64,000 bases of DNA from Gloeocapsa sp. UFS-A4-WI-NPMV-4B04 (GCA_019359535.1 JAHHHE010000002.1:1-64000), one strand, 5' to 3'; shown: positions 19,038 to 26,997, counted from the stretch's first letter. The notes: generated by a model from the letters alone, not told the origin. Numbers and translations: made by a program.

Positions 19038-19355
19038 ATGGCTGGTAAGAAAGGATGTGGAGGAAGGAAGAAAGGAATTGCTCAAGGTGACTACGGTGAA
19101 CTGAAGATGTTTAAGACCTTCCGCTTGACTCCAACAGCAGTAACCCACCTTGACAAGCTAAGAACTATTCACGGCTACCGCAGCCGCACAGAGGTCATTG
19201 AAAGCATGGCTAGACCTGATGGTGACTTGATAGCTTTACCCCGCCACATTCTAGATATCTGGCTGCAAGAGTCAAAAGATAAGACAAGCCCAAGATGGCA
19301 GCGCGCTCAAGAGCTTTTAGAGGAATTGAAAGAATACTTACCGCGCGGTCAATAG
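19038..19355 (+). CDS. small basic ribbon-helix-helix type DNA-binding protein
   Basis: The protein is 105 residues with a very basic start (MAGKKGCGGRKKG). A segment with the shape of an RHH/CopG fold follows: the strand MFKTFRLT, then helices PTAVTHLDKLRTIHG and SRTEVIESMAR (about residues 23-58). The C-terminal third is helical and acidic (QRAQELLEELKEYL). GAAGGAG lies seven bases ahead of the ATG, so translation should be efficient. Being next to the integrase, it may regulate the island or act as a recombination-directionality factor; that is inference. No toxin gene is adjacent. Confidence 0.65.
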   Translation: MAGKKGCGGRKKGIAQGDYGELKMFKTFRLTPTAVTHLDKLRTIHGYRSRTEVIESMARPDGDLIALPRHILDIWLQESKDKTSPRWQRAQELLEELKEYLPRGQ

Positions 19356-19827
19356 TGACCTTACTTTAGCGGTTGCCCTTAGCGCCAACGTTATCTCTTG
19401 AAGTGACTGTCTTGCTGTCTGAAGCTGTACCGCTTCAACCACCAAACTGAAGAGACAGTTAACCCAAGAAGCTCACTTTTCAAGTTCCCTTCTTGAACTT
19501 CCCATTCTTAACGTACTACGCCAGTATTATACCAACTCTCACTGAGTTTGTATATAGGCAATAATACTCACTCATAACCTTGGCAACATTCCTTTCCTCA
19601 AATACGTCCTCTTACTTAAAACAGTTAGGTGAAGTTGAATAACTGAACCCTAACAAAGTTCAAAGAACTTTTCCAGGTAAGTGCAGTGACTGAGTGTGCG
19701 TCAGATAACACTCAGAGAACGCAACGGAGAGCTTAAGGAACAACGTAACTCTGGGACGTGCTAAAGTTACTTCTCAGTAAGTCCGCACCAGCGTTGTGCA
19801 TTGACGTTAGTTTTTTGGTAGTGATGG

Positions 19828-19924
19828 TTTATTAGGGTGGTGCTTACTTCAAAGGTTCACAAATTCTTGTTCACTTTTTGCAAGCATCCACAGGTCACTA
19901 AAGTTTTAAGAGGACACGAGGAAT
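19828..19924 (-). repeat. island repeat, copy A
   Basis: Read on the minus strand it begins ATTCCTCGTGTCC and ends with CACCACCCTAATAAA, 82 bases later. The two blocks match copies D and E, where the same blocks are 78 bases apart. The middle hairpin block of D and E (TGAGCAACGCTCG) is not present here. Confidence 0.55.
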
Positions 19925-20053
19925 ATTATTAGAGGTAGCGTAAGAACGTCCTACGTTGCTGCTGCTGTCAGTTGTTGGTTGTTGGTTGCTGGAACTACTG
20001 CAAGGTATCTGTTGCTGTGACCAATACCAGGTAATAGCTACCATCCTCTACAT

Positions 20054-20140
20054 ATTCCTCGTGTCTCAATACCTTCACTGGTTGCGGCTTGGCTTAGATG
20101 CTCCTTAAGAGCAGATAAGCTAAGTTAGACCCCGCCTAAC
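20054..20140 (+). repeat. island repeat, copy B (divergent)
   Basis: It begins with ATTCCTCGTGTCTC, the conserved leader of the family, and ends near gaccccgcctaac. The distal block is only loosely similar to CACCACCCTCTAAC. It faces away from copy A, 129 bases away, and the sequence just outside both leaders is also similar (tattattagaggtagc against its inverted counterpart). Confidence 0.4.
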
Positions 20141-20411
20141 GGGGGATAATAGGGTAATAAGTACAGTAAGGTATCAAATAAAGTAAGGCTAAGAGTTTCT
20201 TGTGAAGAGATGAGTGTGAATAGACCTTGCCTTAAGCCCCTTAACCTACGGCTTACAGTTGTTTGCTTCGCAACCGCTTACGTTTCGCTTTGCCCTTTTG
20301 GGGCAGCTACACTACAGCTTCAACTGAACCCTAACTCCTAATATTATTTTAATAAAGGCTGTCAAGGTTTGGCTCTATTTCTTAAGGTAGATATTAGTAA
20401 AGTGTTTGCTA

Positions 20412-20648
20412 TTAGAATTCTGCTGTGCATTCTTTTACTGGAACCATACCGTCACAAGCACCTGTATATTTGACGTTGCCTATGTCCTCTCCTACGAACT
20501 CTAATGTACTGCCCGTGTTTGTCTTTACTGTACAGGTATCGGTTGCTGCCGAGTAGACTTCGCCCTCTAGCATCTGACAGAACTGTGCGTGTTGGTTCTG
20601 TAGTGGAGTCAAGATGAATGTACCTGCTGCAAAAAGTATAGCTAGCAT
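20412..20648 (-). CDS. small secreted or membrane-anchored Cys-containing protein
   Basis: The 78-residue product has an N-terminal hydrophobic segment (MLAILFAAGTFILTPL) that could be a signal peptide or anchor, followed by a polar domain with four cysteines (C24, C39, C64, C73), suggesting two disulfides outside the cytoplasm. GGAAAGGA lies about eight bases before the ATG. I do not recognise the family. It is transcribed toward the repeat-rich region and is not in an operon. Confidence 0.5.
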   Translation of the reverse strand: MLAILFAAGTFILTPLQNQHAQFCQMLEGEVYSAATDTCTVKTNTGSTLEFVGEDIGNVKYTGACDGMVPVKECTAEF

Positions 20649-20888
20649 GATGCGTGTCCTTTCCTCTTTTAATGTACCTGGCGTTCCCTTTGTGCGTATT
20701 CTAAAACCTGAGCTATCCGTACGTTTTGTGCTTTATGAAAGCATCACAAGATATTCTTGGTAACTTTATTGAGTGCTGTTAGTAGTTCTGTCAGTTATTT
20801 CCGGCTTCTCTTGTGCAGCAAGGCTTTTGAGGTTCCGTTGTTTCCAGTTAACAGAGTATTGACGGGCAATGTTAGGGACGGAAAGGCA

Positions 20889-21774
20889 ATGACGGAGAAG
20901 GTGATAGGTACTCGGTTAGATGTGGCTGTTGTGGAGGCATTAGAGCAGCTTGCAACACTGAAAGACAATAACACTAAGCCAGTTGCTACGAGAGGCTGTG
21001 GTGCGCTTCCTGGATGCCGAAGAAGATAAACTACGACCGTTCACCGCCAGCGACATCACCGCACTATCTTCAATGTTAGGGATGACTGCCGACGAATTGG
21101 TTAGTAAAGCTTTCTTGTTGCGGTCGGTTGTTCCGAGTGATGCTCCGATATCCGCAGTCTACCTGCTTGTAGAAACCGAGCAGCGAGAATGCTACGTGGG
21201 TTCGTCGGTTGCGTTCAGGAAGAGGGTGGCATCACATCTGTCAGGTATCAGGTCAGGTAAGCACGAAAACAGCAGCTTGGAGAGGTGGAGTATAGACAGT
21301 ACAGTTGTTGTGCTAATTGCACCTGTAACCCGCGAGAAGGTACGAGAGGTTGAGCAGGAATGGATAACACGACTCAAGGATACTAAAGAGTTCATGCTGA
21401 CAAACGAACGACAGTCATTCCGAGGTGATACAGTCAGACGTACAGTATCACCGAGTCCAACAAGTCAAGCGAAGCGAGATAACGGTAAAGCGCTTTTTGC
21501 TGTCCCTGAGAAATTACCGAATGTACCCGACGCAGTAACCAAGCTGTCAACGAAAGAACAATTCCACGAACAATTCATACTCGGAGTCTTACTCCCGATA
21601 TTGGAGGATGAGAGTTCATCACGCGATGTCTTGTCAGCAGTTGATAGAGCAGCCATTTACGACAGTCAAGGGAAGGAATGGGCAATTGAGTTCATCAAGC
21701 AGTACGACAGTCCTTGGCTATCAAAACTAGCCGCTTCTGGTAGGTTCCCTGTAATTGCGAGACTGCTTGCATGA
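20889..21774 (+). pseudogene. RHH-GIY-YIG protein split by a one-base frameshift
   Basis: The first frame starts at ATG 20889 (GGAAAGG just upstream) and encodes MTEKVIGTRLDVAVVEALEQ, then LATLKDNNT. At about 20976 the frame must move by one base to continue SQLLREAVVRFLDAEEDK; together these form a clean ribbon-helix-helix segment. The second frame then runs to 21774. It carries a GIY-YIG nuclease-like domain: ISAVYLLVETEQRECYVGSS, then FRKRVASHLSGIRSGKHEN, SLERWSID, and an acidic REVEQEW helix where the catalytic Glu is expected. The GIY and YIG triplets are VYL and YVG, within the range of the family. The C-terminal half is helical and unrecognised. Dropping one A in cactaagcc would restore one 294-residue protein. 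It may be a pseudogene, a sequencing error, or a recoding site. Confidence 0.6.
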
Positions 21775-21829
21775 GTGTGGTGAAAAAAGGTTACAATTGT
21801 AGTACGCGAGAAATATGAAGGAAGTACGA

Positions 21830-22129
21830 ATGACGACGGCAGCAACGACAAGCGACCTAGTGTTGGGTACGAGACAGGGACGGTACAACCTTGAGTGTAT
21901 TTACAGCTTTATTGAAGACTGCACGAGTCTACTTAATACCAACAATGAGCGAACTGTCTACGTCTTTGATACCTCCCCCACCGAGTCCGCACTTCTAATA
22001 CTCTACGCCTCCGCCGACTTCAAAGGAGAGGTGGTGCTGCAAAACGGCGAGGTATTGCCATTCTCTGTTGATAGTGTTCACCTCAACAACAGACTAACGA
22101 GTGTCCTGAATGAAGCACAGAACATTTAA
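21830..22129 (+). CDS. hypothetical protein in island
   Basis: The product is about 99 residues if it starts at ATG 21830, which I prefer because AAGGAAG lies seven bases upstream; an ATG at 21815 is in frame but has no such site. The sequence has a mixed alpha/beta look, with strands RTVYVFDTSP, ALLILYAS and GEVVLQNGEVLPF, and ends in a helix (NNRLTSVLNEAQ). No cysteines except one, no membrane segment. I do not recognise it. It lies 55 bases after the GIY-YIG gene and 45 before the HEPN-like gene on the same strand, so the three may be one transcript. Confidence 0.5.
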   Translation: MTTAATTSDLVLGTRQGRYNLECIYSFIEDCTSLLNTNNERTVYVFDTSPTESALLILYASADFKGEVVLQNGEVLPFSVDSVHLNNRLTSVLNEAQNI

Positions 22130-22174
22130 CAGGGCGTGTGGTAGAAGTAATAAAAACTATTTGAGCATACAAAT

Positions 22175-23005
22175 ATGTCGTCTCAAGAAGTATCAGTTAC
22201 TGGAAACGGTAGAGCGCAACCTGCAACATTGAATGCAGAGGCTCGTGTTACCAGCAATTTTGCATTACAGCATCTAACTGCTGCTGTTTTGTTTACAGAA
22301 AAGTGCGCTGAAATAGAGCGCGATAATGAAGGAAAGGAGTTTGGGGCTTTTTTTGAGGATATACGTTCTTATGCATCTGGAGCAATTATGTCTTCTGTTG
22401 CAGGGCTAGAGGCTTATATAAATGAAGAATACCTACCACATGATAGTCCTATTAGAAAAGCAATACCAAATTTTGAGGAAGAGTTTTATAAGCAATATGG
22501 GATAGAAAGGAAACCTACATTGTGCAAGTACCAGCTTGCTTTAAAGCTACTCGGAATGCAGAAGCTAAATAAAGGAAGTACAGAATACAAAGACGCAAAA
22601 AACTTAATTGCGTTAAGAGATACGTTGATGCACTTTAAACCATTTTGGGATAAGGAACATCAAAAAGCGGGTTTGCAAGAGGAATTAAAAGGTAAGTTCG
22701 AGATGAGTCCTTTTTTAAACGACATTTTTGATAGTGACTCTGAGTTTGCCGCAAATAATTGCATGAGTTCTAGTTGCTGTAAATGGGCATTAAAAACAAG
22801 CTACAATTTCATCGACGCTTTTTCATCACAGCCTGGTTTTCGAGAGAGATGGAAAGAATTGCTGGACAAAGAATTGCTGGACAAATTGAACAAGCGCAAG
22901 GATGAAAATATCAAGTATGTAGTAGATAACGAGTATGTAAATAGACTGACCAAGCATCCAAATAAATTGACCGAGTATCTAGATAAATTGGCAATTGATA
23001 CATAG
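22175..23005 (+). CDS. HEPN-like helical protein
   Basis: The 276-residue protein is almost wholly helical. A segment NLIALRDTLMHFKPFW (about residues 148-163) contains R-x4-H, the signature of HEPN RNases and HEPN-like domains, preceded by a long helix pair (YASGAIMSSVAGLEAYINEE) typical of the fold. This first helix pattern, in which a surface Glu follows an Ala-rich helix, resembles HEPN/Abi-type proteins. The C-terminus is charged (NKRKDENIKYVVDNEYVNRL). A strong Rho-independent terminator follows at 23047. A nuclease or toxin role is inference: the R-x4-H alone is weak evidence, and there is no obvious antitoxin beside it. Confidence 0.5.
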   Translation: MSSQEVSVTGNGRAQPATLNAEARVTSNFALQHLTAAVLFTEKCAEIERDNEGKEFGAFFEDIRSYASGAIMSSVAGLEAYINEEYLPHDSPIRKAIPNFEEEFYKQYGIERKPTLCKYQLALKLLGMQKLNKGSTEYKDAKNLIALRDTLMHFKPFWDKEHQKAGLQEELKGKFEMSPFLNDIFDSDSEFAANNCMSSSCCKWALKTSYNFIDAFSSQPGFRERWKELLDKELLDKLNKRKDENIKYVVDNEYVNRLTKHPNKLTEYLDKLAIDT

Positions 23006-23046
23006 GTGCTAGGCTAACGCCATTTGAGTTATATACAGAGCAAAGA

Positions 23047-23078
23047 GGGGGGAACAGCGCGAGTTTCCCCCTTTTTTT
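23047..23078 (+). terminator. Rho-independent terminator after the HEPN-like gene
   Basis: GGGGGGAA (23047-23054) pairs with TTTCCCCC (23064-23071) across a nine-base loop, followed by seven T residues. It lies 42 bases after the stop of the HEPN-like gene and shows that the reading direction here is plus, which argues against the minus-strand frame over the same bases. Confidence 0.85.
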
Positions 23079-23440
23079 ATTGTCATGAGTGGCATCGTGC
23101 CTACCGCAGTAGCCTCGCCAACGGTCGTGTCGTCACAGCTACCCGACAGTAACGACACTGTAGCGCATCCTGAATTTGTGCATATGTTTTGTAGGGTGAT
23201 AGGAATATATGAGTCAGCCACCATACCCCCGTACAGGGTAACATTAATTACTTTCCCAATGGGAGGCATAATTATTTCTTGGTGGTAGTGGGTTGTTTTT
23301 TGGTAGCTGTTGTTGTTGGTTGGCAAGGTGCAGTAGTCATACTCCCTGCATCCCAATAGAATGAGGGCATGAGAGGAAGGCAGCGCTACAAGCCTTACTC
23401 CACAGGAACTTCACCCAACCTCATCACGGGAATTAAAGTC

Positions 23441-24181
23441 ATGTCACTATCATCTACATCCAACCAACTATCCTATAAAGAGCTTCAAGCAGCATTACGT
23501 ACAGCCAAAGAGAATGGACTTACAAGTATCAAACTCAACAGCAAGATGGAAGTGTTGCAGGATGAGTACAATTGCATCACCAACAAGACTGTAGACAGCA
23601 ACAGCAATTATCCTTTTTGTGAGAACACTGTCAAGGTTGAGAACAAACCTGTCAATGAGCGCAGCGTGGCAAGTGACCACCATCTCTTCACTACCAAAGT
23701 CATCCCTGCAATGAATTCCAAGTACGCGCCAACTTGGTTATGCCGCCCCTATGTTGTCTATGTTATTGACGGCGTTGACTACTTACAAGGTGAATTAGAA
23801 GCGCAATTACAGGGTCAAGTTTGTGAGTTGCCAGCCGCAGTCAATGAACGCAAGCTTCAAGCCAACCAACCTCCAAGACTAAAGACAGCAGCGCGGAAAG
23901 ACAGGGTGAGCAAGGCAAGACCAGTCACAGCACCAATTGTCAACGTCTCCCAGGAATTACCCAAGGCAAAGCTTACATTCAAGTCACAGGAAGAATACAA
24001 CCCGTACTTTATAGATGTCCATCACTCAAAATTCACTAAGACATTAGGAGATGTGGAGAAACAGGCAGCACGTAACCTTGAGGATGCTGTGAGAGCCACA
24101 AAACAGGGGCTTAGGAACGTAGTAAGCTTTGCAAAGGGTTTCCATGCCCGACAGGTTGAACGTGCGTCACAGGCTGCATAA
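23441..24181 (+). CDS. hypothetical protein with SAP-like N-terminal motif
   Basis: From ATG 23441 the product is 246 residues; an in-frame ATG at 23369 would add 24 residues without conserved look. The N-terminus SYKELQAALRTAKENGLTSI followed by KLNSKMEVLQDEYN resembles the short SAP-like helix-extended-helix seen in many cyanobacterial hypothetical proteins of plasmids and islands, which suggests nucleic-acid binding. The rest is basic (KTAARKDRVSKARPV), and the C-terminus is helical (LGDVEKQAARNLEDAVRATK). Function unknown. It converges with the zinc-ribbon HEPN gene, with 70 bases between the stops. Confidence 0.55.
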   Translation: MSLSSTSNQLSYKELQAALRTAKENGLTSIKLNSKMEVLQDEYNCITNKTVDSNSNYPFCENTVKVENKPVNERSVASDHHLFTTKVIPAMNSKYAPTWLCRPYVVYVIDGVDYLQGELEAQLQGQVCELPAAVNERKLQANQPPRLKTAARKDRVSKARPVTAPIVNVSQELPKAKLTFKSQEEYNPYFIDVHHSKFTKTLGDVEKQAARNLEDAVRATKQGLRNVVSFAKGFHARQVERASQAA

Positions 24182-24251
24182 CAACAGAGTAACAGGAGTA
24201 ACTAACCATGATACAACCACAACGTACATACAACGGGTACGAGATAGCTTT

Positions 24252-25043
24252 TCAGGGTATAAACTGGCAGTGTCCATCACTCAACCTACCCCGTCCATCG
24301 AAGTATTCGAGGTATTTTTCAAGAGTTTTTTGGTCGCTGTCCTCCGCCCTTTTAAAGCTAATAGGGGTTTGAGTCACCATTGCTACTACAATTTTATCCT
24401 TGCAGACTTTGGCTTGACTAATGCGTAAGTCCAAGTAATAGGAAGTCACTTTACTAACTTCATTCGAGAACCTTTCCACAAGTTGCTCCTCTAGTTGGCG
24501 CACTACCTCTATTACGGCATTGCCATATTTTAAAGCTTCCTCTCTCGTTGGAATAATGCCGTTATGTATTACATTGTTTCTAAATTTTGTTATATCGTTA
24601 TTTTTAACTTCTCCATATTCATCTTCTGTTTTGAACTTAACTTTGGTATCTGAAAGAAGCTTTGGAGTTTCACCGAGACAATAAGTCCACAAAAAAATGA
24701 ATGCTCCTAACTGCTGCTCTGACCGACTCGAAACCTTTCGCCAAGAGTTTTCAAATAGTTCTTTTGATGCACCAGAACTCTTCTCAAACAAAACTCGAAT
24801 GGCGAACTCATAGAACCGCTCCATGCTTGAAGCGAAGGAGGAGACCGCTTCTCGATAATAACCATCTAGTATTGCATTCGCGCCTAGCATAGATAGAACC
24901 TCGAACTTTTGTTGTTGAAGTACCACTACACTCTGATGCCCGTTTGAACATTTCAACTCATAAATGCCATCTTCTTGGACTTCGAGAAACTGGGACGTAG
25001 AACTTTTTAGACCGCATTCCAAGCACGGTATAGACAGCTTCAC
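24252..25043 (-). CDS. zinc-ribbon plus HEPN-like protein
   Basis: The 263-residue protein starts with a probable zinc ribbon: CLECGLK at residues 7-13 and CSNGH near 33-37. A helical region follows in which FRNNVIHNGIIPTREEALKY (about residues 155-174) carries R-N-x3-H, the classical HEPN motif, here in the form often seen in abortive-infection and related stress proteins. Upstream helices (AILDGYYREAVSSFASSMER) fit the fold. The C-terminal 60 residues are unassigned. It is more A+T rich than its neighbours and transcribed alone, opposite to most island genes. A defence or RNA-cleavage role is plausible but unproven. Confidence 0.55.
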   Translation of the reverse strand: MKLSIPCLECGLKSSTSQFLEVQEDGIYELKCSNGHQSVVVLQQQKFEVLSMLGANAILDGYYREAVSSFASSMERFYEFAIRVLFEKSSGASKELFENSWRKVSSRSEQQLGAFIFLWTYCLGETPKLLSDTKVKFKTEDEYGEVKNNDITKFRNNVIHNGIIPTREEALKYGNAVIEVVRQLEEQLVERFSNEVSKVTSYYLDLRISQAKVCKDKIVVAMVTQTPISFKRAEDSDQKTLEKYLEYFDGRGRLSDGHCQFIP

Positions 25044-25110
25044 TCAGAACCTCCTTGTAGTTTACGTGGCTTTGCTTCTGCAAGTTGCATTAGCGCATTG
25101 GTAGTTATTT

Positions 25111-25275
25111 ATGACAATGAGACAGGCTACTGCATTACTAGAGAAAAGCATTGAACAGGTTGGCTGGATACAGACCAGTAAAGCTCTGAACTCTATCTTA
25201 AACTCGCTTAGGAACACTGACAAAAAGACTCATGATGTCTTGCTCCTTGCGTGGTTTTACCTGCTCTATCTTTAG
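25111..25275 (+). CDS. possible small protein of 54 residues
   Basis: An ATG at 25111 opens 54 codons to TAG at 25273-25275: MTMRQATALLEKSIEQVGWI, then a helical middle and a hydrophobic end (LLLAWFYLLYL). Composition is protein-like, but there is no good ribosome binding site. It is divergent from the zinc-ribbon HEPN gene, starting 68 bases from its start codon. It may be real or chance. Confidence 0.3.
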   Translation: MTMRQATALLEKSIEQVGWIQTSKALNSILNSLRNTDKKTHDVLLLAWFYLLYL

Positions 25276-25346
25276 TCTTGGGTTGGTAGCAGAGATGGTT
25301 GGTAGTTCGTCTTCTTGGTGCGGCGTTACGCCTCCCCTGCGAAGCC

Positions 25347-25388
25347 GTTAGAGGGTGCAGCTAGGTTGCAGTGGGACACGAGAAGAAT
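25347..25388 (-). repeat. island repeat, copy C (short)
   Basis: On the minus strand it reads ATTCTTCTCGTGTCCC, a slightly changed leader, and reaches GCACCCTCTAAC after only about 30 bases, so the central part of the repeat is missing. It faces away from copy D across 190 bases, the same layout as A and B. Confidence 0.45.
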
Positions 25389-25578
25389 AATAGAGGGGGT
25401 GATACTGGCGTAGCCTACGGTCTTCAACGTTCGGTTTGATGGCTCACCTATCTTATGAAGCCCTACGTTGTGACTACTGCGACCTAACGTAACAACGTCA
25501 CCTGTTAGTAGTTCGAGTCATACGAGTCATCGGTAGCGCATCACTAACAGCAGCATTTATCTTTCTCTCAACATTAAT

Positions 25579-25670
25579 ATTCCTCGTGTTCTCCAGATAC
25601 TTCTTGGAACTGTGGATGTAGTGAGGAAGTTGAGCAACGCTCGACATCCGAAACTGCACCACCCTCTAAC
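25579..25670 (+). repeat. island repeat, copy D, upstream of the nuclease operon
   Basis: It has three blocks: ATTCCTCGTGTT at 25579, TGAGCAACGCTCG at 25631 (a small hairpin, GAGC-AAC-GCTC) and CACCACCCTC at 25657. Offsets of 52 and 78 bases are exactly those of copy E. It ends 129 bases before the GTG of the RHH gene. Confidence 0.8.
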
Positions 25671-25799
25671 AAATGCTACCAACGTTACCGTAGAAATACT
25701 ACCTAATAAAGTACGGTCACTGTTTGCCTGACCGGACGTGCGGTTACTACATATCGGAGTGGGAAGAACTCTTTTTATCAGCTTCCCTACAGCCGAAAA

Positions 25800-25982
25800 G
25801 TGAGTGATACGCCAGAGAGAAAGAAGCCGCACAGCCAAAAGAGGATACGCAACCTAAAGTACAACGTCTACTTGACTGCCGAAGAGAAGGCAGAAGCTCA
25901 TCAGATAGCAGCCAACAAAGGGCTGACCCTTGCTGACTTAATTCGTAGCACTATCTTCGTCGGTGAAGGCGGTGCAGCATGA
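25800..25982 (+). CDS. small RHH/MobC-like DNA-binding protein
   Basis: The 60-residue product starts at GTG 25800. After a basic lead (ERKKPHSQKRIRNLK) it has YNVYLTAEEKAEAHQIAANK then GLTLADLIRSTIF, the beta-helix-helix layout of ribbon-helix-helix proteins such as MobC and antitoxin regulators. Its stop codon overlaps the next ATG (ATGA), so it is translationally coupled to the nuclease gene. By position it would be the DNA-binding repressor or antitoxin-like part of the operon. Confidence 0.6.
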   Translation: MSDTPERKKPHSQKRIRNLKYNVYLTAEEKAEAHQIAANKGLTLADLIRSTIFVGEGGAA

Positions 25983-26668
25983 CGGTATTAAGCCAGAAAG
26001 AATGGGAAGATGCCGTAATAGCAGACTGGAAGAAGCAACAGAAGCAGCATTCTTATTCGTGGTACGACGAGTGTGAAGCGCAATATCAGGAGTTATTTGG
26101 AAGCAGGGGTAGGGAAGAGCGGACAGCACGTCGAGCCAACGCTAAACAACTACCATTCGGTGATATCTCAGAACTGGAGAGGCTACCAGACAGTAAGTAC
26201 AAGAATGATACCTACGATGGTCGCATTGGTGAGATAGCAGTAATTGAAAGACTTAACCAGTATGGCTTCAATGTACCAATAGAGTCTTGGACGCTGCATG
26301 AACCTGGGAAGCGGTATGACCAAAAAGATATCGTGGTAAACGAGCAACGGCTTGAGGTCAAGTACATCAAGAACGCTAATTACCCATTCGGCGATACGCC
26401 AGACTCTTTCACTGGCAGTCAATTGTTAGTTGCCAAGGTCGCATCAATTAAGAAGCATATCCAACCACCCCTTGCCTATGTCTTTGTTCATGCAAACACT
26501 GGCGGTATGTTGGTTCTACCTTTTACTGATGAAGTTACTAGCCGCTTCTATGAACGTGATGCTATGAGTGACGGTAAGCCAACCCCCATGTTCTATCTAA
26601 AGAACCCACAGCAATATCTACAGCCCTTTAACTGGCTCGTTGACGCACTCGGTAAGGAGAACCAATGA
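25979..26668 (+). CDS. PD-(D/E)XK nuclease-like protein
   Basis: The 229-residue protein contains a PD-(D/E)XK core: RIGEIAVIERLNQYG (about residues 82-96, helix with the first Glu), KRYDQKDIVVNEQRLEVKYI (about 111-130) in which Asp of KDI and E-V-K form the metal-binding D...ExK set, and a later helix pair (SQLLVAKVASIKKHIQ). The N-terminal 70 residues are charged and helical; the C-terminus is unassigned. It overlaps its neighbours by four bases on both sides. This fold is used by restriction enzymes, Holliday resolvases and toxin-like nucleases. In this context I favour a defence or DNA-processing role, without knowing the substrate. Confidence 0.65.
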   Translation: MTVLSQKEWEDAVIADWKKQQKQHSYSWYDECEAQYQELFGSRGREERTARRANAKQLPFGDISELERLPDSKYKNDTYDGRIGEIAVIERLNQYGFNVPIESWTLHEPGKRYDQKDIVVNEQRLEVKYIKNANYPFGDTPDSFTGSQLLVAKVASIKKHIQPPLAYVFVHANTGGMLVLPFTDEVTSRFYERDAMSDGKPTPMFYLKNPQQYLQPFNWLVDALGKENQ

Positions 26669-26886
26669 AGACACTAACACTTGAACAAAGAATAGAGATG
26701 GACTGGGTAGCTGGCAAATTCCAGCAGGTTCTACGGAACCTAAGAAAACTGCCTGAAGATATCGCTGCTGAGACTATCGTAGTTGTGGCTGACCGCGTAC
26801 AACCTGACAACCGACTAAAGCTTCTTGAGTTCCTTGGCGATGACTTAGCTGGAGATGGTGAGGTATTAAGTATGTTAGGGCTGTAG
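26665..26886 (+). CDS. small acidic protein, third gene of the nuclease operon
   Basis: The 73-residue product (MKTLTLEQRIEMDWVAGKFQ, then RKLPEDIAAETIVVVADRVQ) is helical and acidic toward the C-terminus (FLGDDLAGDGEVL). The ATG overlaps the nuclease stop codon (ATGA), and GGTAAGGAG lies just before it. I do not recognise a family. Its size, charge and coupling would fit an inhibitor or accessory subunit of the nuclease. Confidence 0.55.
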   Translation: MKTLTLEQRIEMDWVAGKFQQVLRNLRKLPEDIAAETIVVVADRVQPDNRLKLLEFLGDDLAGDGEVLSMLGL

Positions 26887-26904
26887 CAGTACCGCCATCA
26901 ACAA

Positions 26905-26997
26905 ATTCCTCGTGTTAAAAAGAAACTCGTTAGGTCTGTGGTTGGAGCAAGAGATATGAGCAACGCTCGTAACTCGCAGCTTCACCACCCTCATAAA
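26905..26997 (+). repeat. island repeat, copy E, downstream of the nuclease operon
   Basis: It carries the same three blocks in the same order and spacing as copy D: ATTCCTCGTGTT at 26905, TGAGCAACGCTCG at 26957 and CACCACCCTC at 26983. It starts 18 bases after the stop of the third operon gene. Copies D and E are direct repeats 1,326 bases apart with the three-gene operon between them. Confidence 0.8.

Larger units (their letters stand above)
19356..20411. other. non-coding region with inverted repeat pair
   Basis: Just over 1 kb of the island has no plausible gene. It contains repeat copies A (minus, 19828-19924) and B (plus, 20054-20140) facing away from each other, a short GT-rich run (gttgttggttgttggttgct, about 19970-19990), a GC hairpin cccgcctaacggggg at 20131-20145, and at 20265-20310 a GC-rich dispersed repeat type (gcttcgcaaccgcttacg). 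This looks like regulatory or recombinational DNA rather than decayed coding sequence. Confidence 0.45.

Noticed and set aside
20101..20145. Integron attC-like core (gttagac...gcctaac)
   Set aside because: The two 7-mers are in the wrong order and spacing for attC, no integron integrase is present, and the island integrase is a plain tyrosine recombinase.
23009..23356. 115-codon minus-strand frame
   Set aside because: Its end lies over the G/C terminator of the plus-strand HEPN-like gene, it has no ribosome binding site, and its sequence has no recognisable fold.
25557..25838. 93-codon minus-strand frame
   Set aside because: It covers repeat copy D and the start of the RHH operon; composition looks like a shadow.
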